A DNA stretch of 64,000 nucleotides from Methylophilus methylotrophus DSM 46235 = ATCC 53528 (GCF_000378225.1 NZ_KB905141.1:62001-126000), one strand, 5' to 3'. Positions 9,333-18,665 are shown, counted from the first letter of the stretch. Numbers and translations: made by a program. The notes: generated by a model not told the origin, from the letters alone.

Positions 9333-10400
9333 TTAGCCTTGTAAATGCTTGATGACTTGCGTCAGTTTCTTGCCATATTGCGGGTCGGTGGCATAGCCTG
9401 CACGCTGCAAGGCATGGGCATACGCGCTGGCATCATGCGTGTTATTCATGGCTTGCTGGTAACGCGGATTTTGTGAAATCAGTTTTGCATAATCCTTGAA
9501 TGCATCGCTGTAGCTGTCATACGCACGGAATTTTTCAACACGGGTCTGTTTCACACCATTGATATATTCAGTGGTGGTGCTGTTAACCACCTTGCCTTTC
9601 CAACTGGCATCCGCTTTGATGCCAAACAGGTTGTGGCTGCTGGTGCCGTTGCCGGTTTTGATTTCGTGTTTTCCCCAGCCGCTTTCCAATGCCGCCTGGC
9701 CGATCATGAATTTGGCTGGAATGCCAGATACACTGCTGGCTGCCTGGGCGTGTGGCAACATGCTCTGGATAAATTGTTGGGTTTTACCAGCCACTTCGCG
9801 CATGGCCGTGGCTAAAGGTGCCTGGGGCAGGGTGAAGCTCTGGATATTTTCCTGTGTGTCAGCGACCAGAGGTGGTAGTTCCGGAATGCCTTGTGCCCAG
9901 TCGTCCCGGTTGTTATTCACGGCATCACTGTCTCTGGCTTCCCATTGCTGATAGGCCTCACGTATTTTCTGGGCCGCTTGCGCTAATACTGTCCTGGCAC
10001 CCGCATGGCTGCTATGAGTGAGTGGGGCAGTTGAGTCAAGTTTGCCTGAGGATTTGGCGTCTTTGCCAGCCTCTGTTGCGTCACTTGGTTTTTGGCTGAA
10101 CTTACTGAGCTGCCTGACCAGCACATCTGTCAGGCCAAGACCTTTTTGGCTCAAGTGTGTACTCAACTGCTGATCCAGCATGCTGGTAAACATTTTGCCT
10201 TGTTCACTATCGGTGATACCGTCTTGCGGCACCGTGTCACGCATGCTTTTGAGCATCATGTTCATCAGTACCGCTTCAAACTGGCGTGCAACCGCTCTGA
10301 TCGCCTCTGGCGAGTCATTATTGGCACGCTTGAGGCCATTCAGTGAATTGCCGTCTATGGCCAAGCTTTGAGTAGTAGGGTCTATACGTGGTTGCATCAC
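9333..10400 (-). CDS. flgJ: Flagellar rod assembly protein / peptidoglycan hydrolase FlgJ
   Basis: 355 residues, the bifunctional two-domain form. The N-terminal rod-capping domain carries AVARQFEAVLMNMMLKSMRD (residues 37-56). The C-terminal glucosaminidase domain has IGQAALESGWGKHEI with the presumed catalytic Glu near residue 242, then GTSSHNLFGIKA. FlgJ is exported, caps the growing rod and cuts the peptidoglycan so the rod can pass. It follows flgI by 9 bp in the leftward flg operon. Confidence 0.95.
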   Translation of the reverse strand: MMQPRIDPTTQSLAIDGNSLNGLKRANNDSPEAIRAVARQFEAVLMNMMLKSMRDTVPQDGITDSEQGKMFTSMLDQQLSTHLSQKGLGLTDVLVRQLSKFSQKPSDATEAGKDAKSSGKLDSTAPLTHSSHAGARTVLAQAAQKIREAYQQWEARDSDAVNNNRDDWAQGIPELPPLVADTQENIQSFTLPQAPLATAMREVAGKTQQFIQSMLPHAQAASSVSGIPAKFMIGQAALESGWGKHEIKTGNGTSSHNLFGIKADASWKGKVVNSTTTEYINGVKQTRVEKFRAYDSYSDAFKDYAKLISQNPRYQQAMNNTHDASAYAHALQRAGYATDPQYGKKLTQVIKHLQG

Positions 10401-10409
10401 TGCCTCCCG

Positions 10410-11534
10410 CTAGATAACCTCAAGCTCGGCGTTGAGGGCGCCTGCTGCTTTCATGGCCTGCAAAATGGCCAGCAAGTCCTGCGGAGTGGTGCCAATCGCA
10501 TTCAAGGCTTTCACCACATCAGACAGGTTTGCGCCGTTATTCAGCTTGAGTACTTTGCCTGGCTCTTTGTTGATATTGATTTCTGAGACTGCCGTCGACA
10601 CTGTCTGGCCATTGGAGAATGGGCCAGGCTGGCTGATGACAGGGGAAGTGTTAATCACCACAGACAGGTTACCGTGGGAAACCGCGCAACTATCCAGCGT
10701 CACCGCCTTGTTCATGACCACGGAACCGGTACGTGCATTGAGGATAATCTTGGCGGGTGTCGCAGCCAGGGCCACGTTAATCGTTTCCAGGTTGGCCAGG
10801 AAAGAGACGCGGCTCATGCTTTCAGGCGGACGCACCTGGATCACGCGGCCGCTTTCAGCCTGCGCAGTCATGGGGCCAAACTTTTTGTTAATGGCTTCAA
10901 CCACATTGTTGGCGGTGGAAAAGTCGCTTTCTTTCAATTCGAGTTTGACAATATCCTGATGCAATAAGGTATTGGGCAGGGCGCGTTCAACGGTGGCACC
11001 TTCTGAGATACGGCCTACACTTAAATGGTTGATCTGGGTCTGACTACCATTCGCCGCTGCACCTACGCCGCCAACCACCAGATTGCCTTGGGCCATGGCA
11101 TAAATCTGGCCATCTGCGCCTTTTAAAGGGGTCATCAACAAGGTACCACCACGCAGGCTTTTGGCATTCCCCATGGAGGAGACAGTGACATCCAGGGTCT
11201 GACCGGGCTGGGCAAAGGCTGGTAGTGAACTGGTGACCATCACTGCTGCAATATTTTTTAGCATCAGGTTGGTGCCAGGCGGAACGGTGACGCCCATCTG
11301 ATTGAGCATGCTGATGATGCTTTGTACTGTAAACGGCGTTTGTACGGTCATGTCACCGGTGCCATCCAGGCCCACCACCAAGCCGTAACCGATGAGCTGG
11401 TTACTACGGACGCCCTGAATATTGCTGATGTCCTTGATGCGCTCTGCCTGAGCAAACGGGCTGATGGCCAGCAGACCGAATGCTAGTATCAGATTTGCCA
11501 GTCCAGTGAGTAAACGGTATTTAAGTGTCTGCAT
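10410..11534 (-). CDS. flgI: Flagellar P-ring protein FlgI
   Basis: 374 residues with a Sec signal peptide (hydrophobic residues 8-28, cleavage after AQA) and the very conserved FlgI core RIKDISNIQGVRSNQLIGYG and GLVVGLDGTGD, plus PTLLMTPLKGADGQIYA-like text further on. FlgI forms the periplasmic P-ring around the rod, with FlgA as its chaperone. Normal length, no anomalies. Confidence 0.96.
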   Translation of the reverse strand: MQTLKYRLLTGLANLILAFGLLAISPFAQAERIKDISNIQGVRSNQLIGYGLVVGLDGTGDMTVQTPFTVQSIISMLNQMGVTVPPGTNLMLKNIAAVMVTSSLPAFAQPGQTLDVTVSSMGNAKSLRGGTLLMTPLKGADGQIYAMAQGNLVVGGVGAAANGSQTQINHLSVGRISEGATVERALPNTLLHQDIVKLELKESDFSTANNVVEAINKKFGPMTAQAESGRVIQVRPPESMSRVSFLANLETINVALAATPAKIILNARTGSVVMNKAVTLDSCAVSHGNLSVVINTSPVISQPGPFSNGQTVSTAVSEININKEPGKVLKLNNGANLSDVVKALNAIGTTPQDLLAILQAMKAAGALNAELEVI

Positions 11535-11543
11535 GCGTCTCTC

Positions 11544-12212
11544 CTACAACGGAATCATGCTGAGGAAGAAGCGGGAGAACATGGAGAGTACTTCCGCAGC
11601 ATCCATTTTTGTATTGCTTCGATATTCGATACGAGCATCTGCCACCTTTGTAGACACTACTTCGTTGCCGATGGTAATCAGGTCAGGGTTGACGACCCCG
11701 GAGAAGCGGACAAACTCAGTGCCCTTGTCAAAGCCAATCTGTTTTTCACCGCTGATGACCAGATAACCGTTTGGCAGTACATCAACCACGGTGGCTGTGA
11801 CAGAACCATTGAAGGCATTGCTTGCATTGGCACTGGCCTTGTCTTCAAAAGAGAGCGCGGACCCGGCATTGAATGATGCTTTAGGCACGTTGTGACCAAA
11901 CAGCCCGGTGATCGCACCCGTGACTGAACCATCCTTGGTTTGCTCGTTATCGGAGCCTTTGTTGGCCGAGGTATTCTCGGTAATGCGTACGGTCAGAATA
12001 TCCCCGACATAACGCGGTCTGCGGTCTTCAAATAAAGGTCTGTAAGCGGCACTGTTGAAAATAGCTCCCTCTGTTCGGGCGTCCGGGCGTGCCATCGCCA
12101 TGCGCGGCGTTTCCGGTTTTTGTACAATCGTCGAGGGCGTGATTGAACAGCCGTTTAACAGCTGGGATAGCGCAAGGCAGAGTAACAGGCTCATAAAGGC
12201 ATTTTTCAACAT
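11544..12212 (-). CDS. flgH: Flagellar L-ring lipoprotein FlgH
   Basis: 222 residues starting at MLKNAFMSLLLCLALSQL and followed by a lipobox (LLNGC), so the mature protein begins with a lipidated Cys, as expected for FlgH, the outer-membrane L-ring subunit. Conserved PRYVGDILTVRITENTSANK and the C-terminal FSGVVNPDLI are visible. The frame is open further upstream to 12305, but that would overlap flgG by 70 bp and bury the signal peptide, so the ATG at 12212 is chosen. Confidence 0.94.
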   Translation of the reverse strand: MLKNAFMSLLLCLALSQLLNGCSITPSTIVQKPETPRMAMARPDARTEGAIFNSAAYRPLFEDRRPRYVGDILTVRITENTSANKGSDNEQTKDGSVTGAITGLFGHNVPKASFNAGSALSFEDKASANASNAFNGSVTATVVDVLPNGYLVISGEKQIGFDKGTEFVRFSGVVNPDLITIGNEVVSTKVADARIEYRSNTKMDAAEVLSMFSRFFLSMIPL

Positions 12213-12234
12213 TCGTATTAATCTCAGATAAACA

Positions 12235-13017
12235 TTACATTTGCGACAGCTTTTGCAACATTTGGTCAGATGTAGTGATGGCCTTGCTGTTAATTTCGTA
12301 AGCACGCTGTGTTTGAATCATGCTAACTAGCTCTTCCACCACATTTACGTTAGAAGTTTCCACGTAGCCTTGTGTCAACAGGCCGGCGCCATTAGTCCCC
12401 GGCGTGTTGATGTTGGCATTGCCTGACGCCGTTGTCTCCACAAACATATTTTCACCTTTTGCCTGCAAGCCGGCCGGATTGATGAAGGTGGCTAACTGAA
12501 GCTGGCCTATCTGGGTGGTGGCCGTGGAGTTTGGCGTGGTAATGGAGACCACGCCATCGCGACCAACCGTAATGCTTTGTGCATTCAATGGAACATTAAT
12601 CGCCGGTTGAACCGGAAAGCCACTGGCTGTCACCAGTTGCCCCTGGCTGTCGACTTGAAATGAACCATCACGCGTGTAGGCAGTCGTGCCATCTGGCAGC
12701 AAAATCTGGAAAAAGCCTTGGCCTTGAATAGCCACATCTTTATCATTGCCAGTTTGCTGCAGGTTGCCCTGGGTGAAAATGCGTTCTGTCGCTACTGGTT
12801 TGACGCCAGTGCCCAATTGCAGGCCGCTAGGCAACTGACTTTGTTGTGAGCTTTGGGCGCCAGCCTGGCGCAAATTCTGGTAAAGCAGATCTTCAAACAC
12901 GGCACGTGATTTCTTAAAACCACTTGTACTGACGTTGGCCAGGTTGTTTGAAATCACGTCCATTTGCATTTGTTGTGCATCCAGACCTGTCTTGGAAATC
13001 CATAATGAGCGTATCAT
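12235..13017 (-). CDS. flgG: Flagellar distal rod protein FlgG
   Basis: 260 residues, the usual length. Starts [20 protein letters not shown], then [19 protein letters not shown], the diagnostic FlgG N-terminus, and ends with the axial-protein C-terminal helix ([20 protein letters not shown]). FlgG builds the distal rod. Separated from flgF by 53 bp with a clear RBS (TAGGAG) before the start. Confidence 0.97.
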   Translation of the reverse strand: MIRSLWISKTGLDAQQMQMDVISNNLANVSTSGFKKSRAVFEDLLYQNLRQAGAQSSQQSQLPSGLQLGTGVKPVATERIFTQGNLQQTGNDKDVAIQGQGFFQILLPDGTTAYTRDGSFQVDSQGQLVTASGFPVQPAINVPLNAQSITVGRDGVVSITTPNSTATTQIGQLQLATFINPAGLQAKGENMFVETTASGNANINTPGTNGAGLLTQGYVETSNVNVVEELVSMIQTQRAYEINSKAITTSDQMLQKLSQM

Positions 13018-13070
13018 CGTTCACTCCTAGGGCTTAAAGCCATGTTCATACTGCAATATTAGTCCAAGCG

Positions 13071-13814
13071 TTAGCCATTCATACTGAAGAGCTGGTCTGC
13101 TTTTCCTGCGTTGTTTTGCGCGTTCTCCAGCATTTTCATTTGCATTTCGAATTGCCGCGCGAGACTGATCATATTGACCATGGTTTCCACCACATTCACA
13201 TTACTGCTTTCGAGCGCGCCATTGGTCACTTTGACGTTCACGTCCATAGGGGCTGCCTGACCATTGCTGGTCACAAACAAGCCGTCTTCGGCACGCTTGA
13301 GCGAGGCTTCTGGCGGGTTGGTCAGCTTGATCCTGCCCAGGATGTTGGTGGCACCCGGTGCGGTTAAATCATTGACGGCGGAAATCGTGCCATCACCACC
13401 TATGCTGATAATCACATTAGGCGGGATGCTGATCGGGCCGCCATCCCCCATCACATTCATACCGGATTCGGTTTGTAGCTGGCCATTCTCATTAATCTTG
13501 AGGGAACCATTGCGGGTATAACCTTCTGAACCATCTGCCCGTTGCACTGCAATCCATCCAGGGCCTTCAACAGCGACATCCAGGTCGCGGCCTGTCTGCT
13601 GTATGCTGCCAGCCTTGTAATCGGTGCCTACTGTGGCATCGACCACAAACGCACGTGTAGGCAGGCCATCGCCCAGAACAGGCACGGCGCGAAAACTGTC
13701 CACCTGGGCTTTAAAGCCGGTGGTGGTTGCGTTTGCCAGGTTGTGGGCAGTGGTCGCCTGTTGCTCAAGAATATGCTTGGCACCAGTCATTGCGGTATAA
13801 ATCAGACGGTCCAT
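13071..13814 (-). CDS. flgF: Flagellar proximal rod protein FlgF
   Basis: 247 residues with the FlgF N-terminus MDRLIYTAMTGAKHILEQQA and the conserved axial C-terminal helix (VVETMVNMISLARQFEMQMK). It is one of the proximal rod subunits (FlgB, FlgC, FlgF) exported through the type III apparatus. Located between flgE and flgG in canonical flgBCDEFGHIJ order. Confidence 0.95.
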   Translation of the reverse strand: MDRLIYTAMTGAKHILEQQATTAHNLANATTTGFKAQVDSFRAVPVLGDGLPTRAFVVDATVGTDYKAGSIQQTGRDLDVAVEGPGWIAVQRADGSEGYTRNGSLKINENGQLQTESGMNVMGDGGPISIPPNVIISIGGDGTISAVNDLTAPGATNILGRIKLTNPPEASLKRAEDGLFVTSNGQAAPMDVNVKVTNGALESSNVNVVETMVNMISLARQFEMQMKMLENAQNNAGKADQLFSMNG

Positions 13815-13852
13815 AATGCAGCCTCTATCAGAAGGTTAATCGTTAACAGTCA

Positions 13853-15067
13853 CTATCTCATGTTGACCAGTGTTTGCATGACCTGGTCTTGGGTTTTGAT
13901 TGTTTGCGCATTGGCCTGGTAGATACGCTGTGCTGTAATCATATTCACCAGTTCTGCAGTCAGGTCAACGTTAGAGTCTTCAACGGCGGAAGATTGCAAT
14001 ACACCTAATGTGCTGCTGCCAGGGGCACCAATCAATTCATCGCCTGATTCGAAAGTAGCCATCCACTGGTTACCGCCCAGGGATTGCAATCCGTTAGGAT
14101 TGACAAAATTAGCCAGGATCACGCGTCCGAGATCCTTGGATTGACCGTTGGTGTAACGACCTTGAATAATACCGTCATCGCCAATGGTGAAGCTGGCAAT
14201 ACGCCCTGAAGAATAGCCATCCTGACTGAGCTTGTTCACGCTGAAAGAAGAGCCGTATTGTGTACTTTTGGAGTAATCAAAACTGATATTCATGGTAGCA
14301 CCACCCGTAGCGGTAGGTGTGAATGAGATCGGGGTCACACTTGAGTTGGCTGAGTCATAGGCACCCGCATTAAATACCATGGATGGGGTCGGGGTTGGTG
14401 TCACATCCGTACCATCAACCGTTGTGTATACGCTCCAGGTGTTGGCTGCGGTTTTCACATAGTAGTTTTGGACATTATGTGAGTTACCCAGGTTGTCATA
14501 GACCGTGATCGCGGTAGAGTTGGTATAGCTGGTGGGGTCAGTTGAGCTAAATGGTGTAACGGCTTGGTCAATGTTCGCGCTGGCAGAGTTCAGGTTCAAG
14601 GTGCCGCTGATTCTAGTACTGGCCACAGGTTGTAGGTCACTGGTGTCAATCTGGATTTCTACCGGACTAGAACCGTTCAGGTTGTCTGCACTGTTGCCCA
14701 TCAGGCGTTTGCCATCACTGGTCACAATATAGCCGTTCTTATCCATTTGGAACTGGCCATTACGCGTATAGGTAATCGCACCGTTGTTGCTCAAACGGAA
14801 AAAACCCGCGCCATTGATCGCGACGTCCAGTGTGTTGTTGGTAGCAGTAATGTTGCCTTGGGTAAACTGCTGGGCGACATCTGAAATTTTGGTACCAATA
14901 CCGATTTGCGTTGCGCCTGCACCACTCAGTGAGGCTGCGAACACATCAGCGAATTCTGCACGAGACTGTTTAAAACCAACCGTGTTGGCGTTAGAGACGT
15001 TGTTACCAATTACTTCAAGTGCTTTGGATGCTGCGTTTAAACCACTCAAGCCTTGTGAAAAAGCCAT
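13853..15067 (-). CDS. flgE: Flagellar hook protein FlgE
   Basis: 404 residues. The N-terminus AFSQGLSGLNAASKALEVIG and then NNVSNANTVGFKQSRAEFAD are typical of hook protein, with the matching C-terminal helix (DLTAELVNMITAQRIYQANA). The central Ser/Thr-rich part forms the exposed D1/D2 domains. FlgE polymerises into the universal joint between rod and filament. Strong RBS (TAGGAGAG) precedes the ATG. Confidence 0.96.
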   Translation of the reverse strand: MAFSQGLSGLNAASKALEVIGNNVSNANTVGFKQSRAEFADVFAASLSGAGATQIGIGTKISDVAQQFTQGNITATNNTLDVAINGAGFFRLSNNGAITYTRNGQFQMDKNGYIVTSDGKRLMGNSADNLNGSSPVEIQIDTSDLQPVASTRISGTLNLNSASANIDQAVTPFSSTDPTSYTNSTAITVYDNLGNSHNVQNYYVKTAANTWSVYTTVDGTDVTPTPTPSMVFNAGAYDSANSSVTPISFTPTATGGATMNISFDYSKSTQYGSSFSVNKLSQDGYSSGRIASFTIGDDGIIQGRYTNGQSKDLGRVILANFVNPNGLQSLGGNQWMATFESGDELIGAPGSSTLGVLQSSAVEDSNVDLTAELVNMITAQRIYQANAQTIKTQDQVMQTLVNMR

Positions 15068-15104
15068 GTTATCTCTCCTAGGTAAGGACTCAAAATATTA
15101 AGAA

Positions 15105-15773
15105 TTAGAAAATCTCTGAGATTTCTGATGCAGACACTGTCGTGTTATTGCTTAAATTTAATTTGGCACCACTGGTGCTGGTGGTGACGCTTTGTACCTG
15201 TGCCAGGCTTAGCGAGGTACTGCTGACGGTTTTGTCAGCGGTTTTTGCCGTAATTTCATAGGAGTATTCGCCACTTGGTGCAACCGTGCCATCGTCCATT
15301 TTTCCATCCCAGCTTAATGCGTTCACACCAATATCCTGTTTGCCAAAGGTCAGCGTACGGATAGTAGCTCCAGCCCCATTTTTAATCGCGACGGACAGGC
15401 TATCTGCGCCATTAGGCACATTGACGCCAAAATAGCCGCCAGTTTCTGTATGGGTCAGCGTTTTACCTGCCACCAGAACATTGCGGCCTATCATGCTGGT
15501 TGCTTGATAGGCTTGGCCCAGTTGTACACTGCCGATCAGGCTGCTCATGGTTTCATTGAGCTTGTTGATCCCGGTCACAGTATTCAACTGCGCCATCTGG
15601 CTAGTCACCTGCGCGTTATCCATCGGGTTCAGCGGATCCTGGTTTTTCATTTGCGTGATCAGCAGGGTCATGAAACGATCCTGTGTTTCATCTGTAGTGC
15701 TGGTCTTACTGCGGGTATTCACTGAGTTCAGTAAATCCTGTGAAACCTGGTTGTTACTATTTACGGTGGTCAT
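15105..15773 (-). CDS. flgD: Flagellar hook assembly scaffold protein FlgD
   Basis: 222 residues with the conserved FlgD N-terminal motif (FMTLLITQMKNQDPLNPMDN, about residues 33-52) and a C-terminal FlgD Ig-like/Tudor fold with LSWDGKMDDGTVAPSGEYSY. FlgD caps the growing hook and is replaced by FlgK. Lies 20 bp after flgC and 37 bp before flgE. Confidence 0.96.
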   Translation of the reverse strand: MTTVNSNNQVSQDLLNSVNTRSKTSTTDETQDRFMTLLITQMKNQDPLNPMDNAQVTSQMAQLNTVTGINKLNETMSSLIGSVQLGQAYQATSMIGRNVLVAGKTLTHTETGGYFGVNVPNGADSLSVAIKNGAGATIRTLTFGKQDIGVNALSWDGKMDDGTVAPSGEYSYEITAKTADKTVSSTSLSLAQVQSVTTSTSGAKLNLSNNTTVSASEISEIF

Positions 15774-15793
15774 GCTAGTGCCCTTTCTAAAGG

Positions 15794-16198
15794 TTATTGA
15801 CCAATATTCAATGTTTTAAGCAACATGGTTTTTGCCGCATTCATGGTTTCCACGTTGTTTTGATAGGCGCGTGAGGCTGAAATCATGTTCACCATTTCTT
15901 CAGTCACGTTGACGTTAGGCATAGTGATATAACCATCGGCATTGGCCATCGGATGTTTTGGGTCGTAGACCATTTTGCCTGGCTTGGTATCTTCAATCAC
16001 ACGGTCGACCTCAACCGTACTGCTTTTGTTAGCAGCGTCCTGCACCGCCTTGAACACGACTTGTTTGGACTGATAAGGCTTGCCATCAGAACTCACCACG
16101 CTGTCGGCGTTAGCCAGGTTACTGGCCACGGTGTTCAGGCGCATGGACTGCGCACTCATGGCCGAGCCGGAAATTTTGAATACGTTAAACAGAGACAT
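15794..16198 (-). CDS. flgC: Flagellar proximal rod protein FlgC
   Basis: 134 residues, standard FlgC size. Starts MSLFNVFKISGSAMSAQSMR, then LNTVASNLANADSV, and ends with VTEEMVNMISASRAYQNNVE and the terminal helix. A proximal rod subunit. Strong RBS (AGGAGG) is visible just before the ATG. Second gene of the leftward flg operon. Confidence 0.97.
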   Translation of the reverse strand: MSLFNVFKISGSAMSAQSMRLNTVASNLANADSVVSSDGKPYQSKQVVFKAVQDAANKSSTVEVDRVIEDTKPGKMVYDPKHPMANADGYITMPNVNVTEEMVNMISASRAYQNNVETMNAAKTMLLKTLNIGQ

Positions 16199-16214
16199 GA
16201 CAGACCTCCTTTAA

Positions 16215-16649
16215 TTATTGCTGGCCATTAATGGCAGACAGCATTTTTTTAATCTGGCCACTGATCATGGTCAGGCTGGCTTCGTAGCGGATACCGTTAT
16301 CCACATAGGCATTACGCTCTACGTCCATATCTACCGTGTTACCATCGACAGAACCTTGAACCACGGAGCGGAACAGCGGGTCGCTGGCACTCCCCACATA
16401 CCCATTGCTGCCCTGACCATTCATATGGCTGGTATTGGTTTGTTGCATCGCGCCAGCACTGGTTGCGGGTTTGCCTGCAGTGCTCTGCTGCAGAGCAGAC
16501 TGCATGGCAGACTTGAAGTCGATATCACGCGCCTTGTATTGTGGTGTATCCGCGTTGGCAATATTGGAAGCCAACAGCTCCTGACGCTGATTGCGCACGC
16601 GCAATGCCGTCTGATGAAAATTCAGTGCGGCGTCCAGTTTGTTCATCAT
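16215..16649 (-). CDS. flgB: Flagellar proximal rod protein FlgB
   Basis: 144 residues. Contains QELLASNIANADTPQYKARD (about residues 23-42), the FlgB signature, and the C-terminal segment VERNAYVDNGIRYEASLTMI. First gene of the flgBCDEFGHIJ operon; reads leftward from the flgB-flgA divergent region. Two adjacent ATG codons (16649 and 16646) are possible; the RBS (GGAAAGGA) is compatible with either. Confidence 0.95.
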   Translation of the reverse strand: MMNKLDAALNFHQTALRVRNQRQELLASNIANADTPQYKARDIDFKSAMQSALQQSTAGKPATSAGAMQQTNTSHMNGQGSNGYVGSASDPLFRSVVQGSVDGNTVDMDVERNAYVDNGIRYEASLTMISGQIKKMLSAINGQQ

Positions 16650-16684
16650 CGTCTTGTCCTTTCCAGGCTATACTCTCAAGCCTT

Positions 16685-16704
16685 GTTCGAATATTTTTTC
16701 GAAC
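16685..16704. repeat. Inverted repeat in flgB-flgA divergent region
   Basis: GTTCGAA, six bases, TTCGAAC: a 7-bp perfect dyad 36 bp upstream of flgB. Position fits an operator for a flagellar regulator or the hairpin of the flgB leader; nothing in the sequence identifies the binding protein. Confidence 0.35.
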
Positions 16705-16707
16705 CTC

Positions 16708-16735
16708 TAAAGTTCTTGTCATTTGCGGTCGTTAA
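16708..16735 (+). promoter_or_regulatory. Possible sigma-28-like promoter before flgA
   Basis: TAAAGTTC, a 12-nt spacer, then GTCGTTAA (6 of 8 bases of GCCGATAA). The -35 element is identical to that of the flgM promoter, but the spacer is one base longer than ideal and the -10 has two mismatches. About 150 bp before the chosen flgA start. Weak candidate. Confidence 0.3.
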
Positions 16736-16883
16736 CCAGTTAAGCGGGCTTGGTTCACGCATATGACTTTTACTAGCTCTGCCTAGTGTACGCCGTCGCC
16801 TATACAATGATTCTTGAATTAAACGCAGGAAATCCTCTCTATTTCCGCAATTAAGTTTGCCACGGATGCGTAGAATGGGGCAC

Positions 16884-17636
16884 ATGAAACAACGCCCAGT
16901 CCACATTCTGATGTCAGTCATCTTCAGCCTGTTATGGTTGATGAGCTCACCTGTGCAATCGGCCGACCGCGCTGTCATTGCCAATCAGCGCGCAGTGGCT
17001 CCTGCGACTGACATGCACAGCCGCGTATATCAAACTGTATTGCAGTATGTAGAGGGCCAGACACAAGGGTATCCGGGCAAGGTGAATATTGAGATCCAGC
17101 CATTGGACAGCCGTATCCGTATCGCTGAATGCGGCTTGATGGAAGGATTTACTGTGCAAGGTGCCCGTCTGTGGGGTAAAACCCACATCGGTGTCCGTTG
17201 CCTGCAGTCTGAAACCAAACCCTGGACACTCTATGTACAGGCTGATGTCCAGGTATGGGGTGAATATGCCGTGACAGGTTTGCCAGTGAGTCAGGGTTCA
17301 CCAGTGCAGACAACGGATGTGGTGATGCAGTCTGGTGATTTGAGCAAGTTACCTGCAGGAATTATTACTGATGTATCTATGCTTGATGGCAAACAGGCCG
17401 CACTCAATTTGCCACTGGGTACAGTATTAAGACCAGAGCTACTGAAGGCGATCCCGGTGATTAGGCAGGGGCAAACAGTACAGCTGAATAGCCGTGGCGA
17501 CGGGTTTGTCATCACTGCAGATGGTACTGCCATGCAAACCGCGAATGTCGGCCAGGTTGTGGATGTCAAAGTTAGCAGTGGCCAGATTATCAAAGGCGTT
17601 GCACAGTCTTCTGGTAAGGTAGACGTGCGTTTTTAA
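16884..17636 (+). CDS. flgA: Flagellar P-ring assembly chaperone FlgA
   Basis: About 250 residues from the ATG at 16884, which gives a proper signal peptide (hydrophobic residues 6-21, cleavage near QSADR); upstream in-frame ATGs at 16857-16875 would only lengthen it. The C-terminal half is the SAF domain with LGTVLRPELLKAIPVIRQGQ followed by TVQLNSRGDGFVITADGTAM. FlgA is the periplasmic chaperone for FlgI. Divergent from flgB; followed by flgM and flgN, a common flgAMN order in beta- and gammaproteobacteria. Confidence 0.93.
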   Translation: MKQRPVHILMSVIFSLLWLMSSPVQSADRAVIANQRAVAPATDMHSRVYQTVLQYVEGQTQGYPGKVNIEIQPLDSRIRIAECGLMEGFTVQGARLWGKTHIGVRCLQSETKPWTLYVQADVQVWGEYAVTGLPVSQGSPVQTTDVVMQSGDLSKLPAGIITDVSMLDGKQAALNLPLGTVLRPELLKAIPVIRQGQTVQLNSRGDGFVITADGTAMQTANVGQVVDVKVSSGQIIKGVAQSSGKVDVRF

Positions 17637-17709
17637 CCAGATGGGCAACGTTTTTTTAATTGAAAATGTCTGAAATTTACAAACATGCGATAAAAACTAT
17701 ATTAAGCAC

Positions 17710-17736
17710 TAAAGTTCGCTTAAACTATGCCGATAG
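17710..17736 (+). promoter_or_regulatory. Sigma-28 (FliA) promoter of flgM
   Basis: TAAAGTTC, 11-nt spacer, GCCGATAG: a near-perfect FliA promoter about 70 bp before the flgM start. FlgM from a FliA promoter is the classical autoregulatory arrangement, in which the anti-sigma factor is made by the sigma factor that it inhibits. Confidence 0.9.
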
Positions 17737-17805
17737 TACTGTTAACGAATGAGGGTGATGGATGTGATAAGCCCTGAACATATTCAAAATCAGAAGAGGT
17801 ACGGC

Positions 17806-18132
17806 ATGAACATTTCAGATTCTATTAAAAAACTGGGTGTTGGCGTAGACAAGCCAACATTGGATAAAAGTGCTGCCAATAAAGGCAGCGACAAAGCAGC
17901 AGGTGCATCCACAACTGCTGCTTCAACAGATAACGTGACCTTGTCTTCTGCATCTGTGCAGTTGCAATCGCTGGAAAGCGGGTTGGCAGCTGGCGAAGTG
18001 TTTGATGCCAACAAGGTTGAAGAAATTAAAGCTGCAATTGCTCGTGGTGACTTTTCGGTAGATACCGCTAAAGTGGCAGATGGCCTGTTGCAGAGCGTCA
18101 AAGATTTGATACAACCAAACAATAAAGGGTGA
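17806..18132 (+). CDS. flgM: Anti-sigma-28 factor FlgM
   Basis: 108 residues from the ATG at 17806, which has an RBS (AGAGG) 6 bp upstream and begins MNISDSIKKLG, typical of FlgM; a longer frame from 17749 lacks this. The N-terminal half is Ser/Ala/Asp-rich and probably disordered. The C-terminal half (VEEIKAAIARGDFSVDTAKV then ADGLLQSVKDLI) is the FliA-binding helix set. FlgM holds FliA inactive until it is secreted through the finished hook. Confidence 0.92.
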   Translation: MNISDSIKKLGVGVDKPTLDKSAANKGSDKAAGASTTAASTDNVTLSSASVQLQSLESGLAAGEVFDANKVEEIKAAIARGDFSVDTAKVADGLLQSVKDLIQPNNKG

Positions 18133-18137
18133 CCCTC

Positions 18138-18614
18138 ATGACTTCTGCAAATCATTTATCTTCTCAAGTCAGTTTTGAGAAAGACGCAGCGCTGGTTTCA
18201 CAGCTTTTGAATGATTTGCAGTCTGAGCAGTCCGCCCTAGTGTCTGCCGATCTGGATGCCATAGAGCAGATGGTCGACAAGCGCGTTGAACTGCTGCAAG
18301 CGCTGGGCGCAGCTGCCAATGCCCGCTATGATGCGCTTGCCGCCGCGGGTTTTGAGCCTAATGAGCAGGGCATGTCTGCCTGGTTGAAAAAACAATCCAG
18401 CACTGTGCTAGAGCAGGCATGGGTCAGCTTTCAACAAAAGCTGGTCCAGGCTAAAGAGCTCAATCGCCTCAATGGCATTTTGATCAACAAAAACTTTCAG
18501 CGTAACCAGGAAAAACTGGATGCGTTGAACGGCAAGAGTGCTGCACCACAGTTTTATGGTAAAAATGGCCAAACACATCGTGCCGATACCGCACGTGGCA
18601 GTTATTCCGTTTAA
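18138..18614 (+). CDS. flgN: Flagellar FlgK/FlgL export chaperone FlgN
   Basis: 158 residues, largely helical (FlgN family): a four-helix chaperone that pilots FlgK and FlgL to the export gate. The ATG at 18138 has AAAGGG 8 bp upstream; a GTG at 18129 overlapping the flgM stop is the alternative. Last gene before a strong terminator. Sequence is weakly conserved, so part of the call rests on position after flgM. Confidence 0.87.
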   Translation: MTSANHLSSQVSFEKDAALVSQLLNDLQSEQSALVSADLDAIEQMVDKRVELLQALGAAANARYDALAAAGFEPNEQGMSAWLKKQSSTVLEQAWVSFQQKLVQAKELNRLNGILINKNFQRNQEKLDALNGKSAAPQFYGKNGQTHRADTARGSYSV

Positions 18615-18628
18615 TCCCCGATATAAAT

Positions 18629-18665
18629 AAAACAGCCGAAGCGATCCTTCGGCTGTTTTATTTTT
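18629..18665. terminator. Strong rho-independent terminator (flgN / uup, bidirectional)
   Basis: A 13-bp perfect stem (AAAACAGCCGAAG and its complement) with a 5-nt loop, followed on the plus strand by a T-rich run. A-rich sequence on the other side gives a U-tract on the minus strand too, so it can stop both flgN and the convergent uup gene. Confidence 0.95.
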
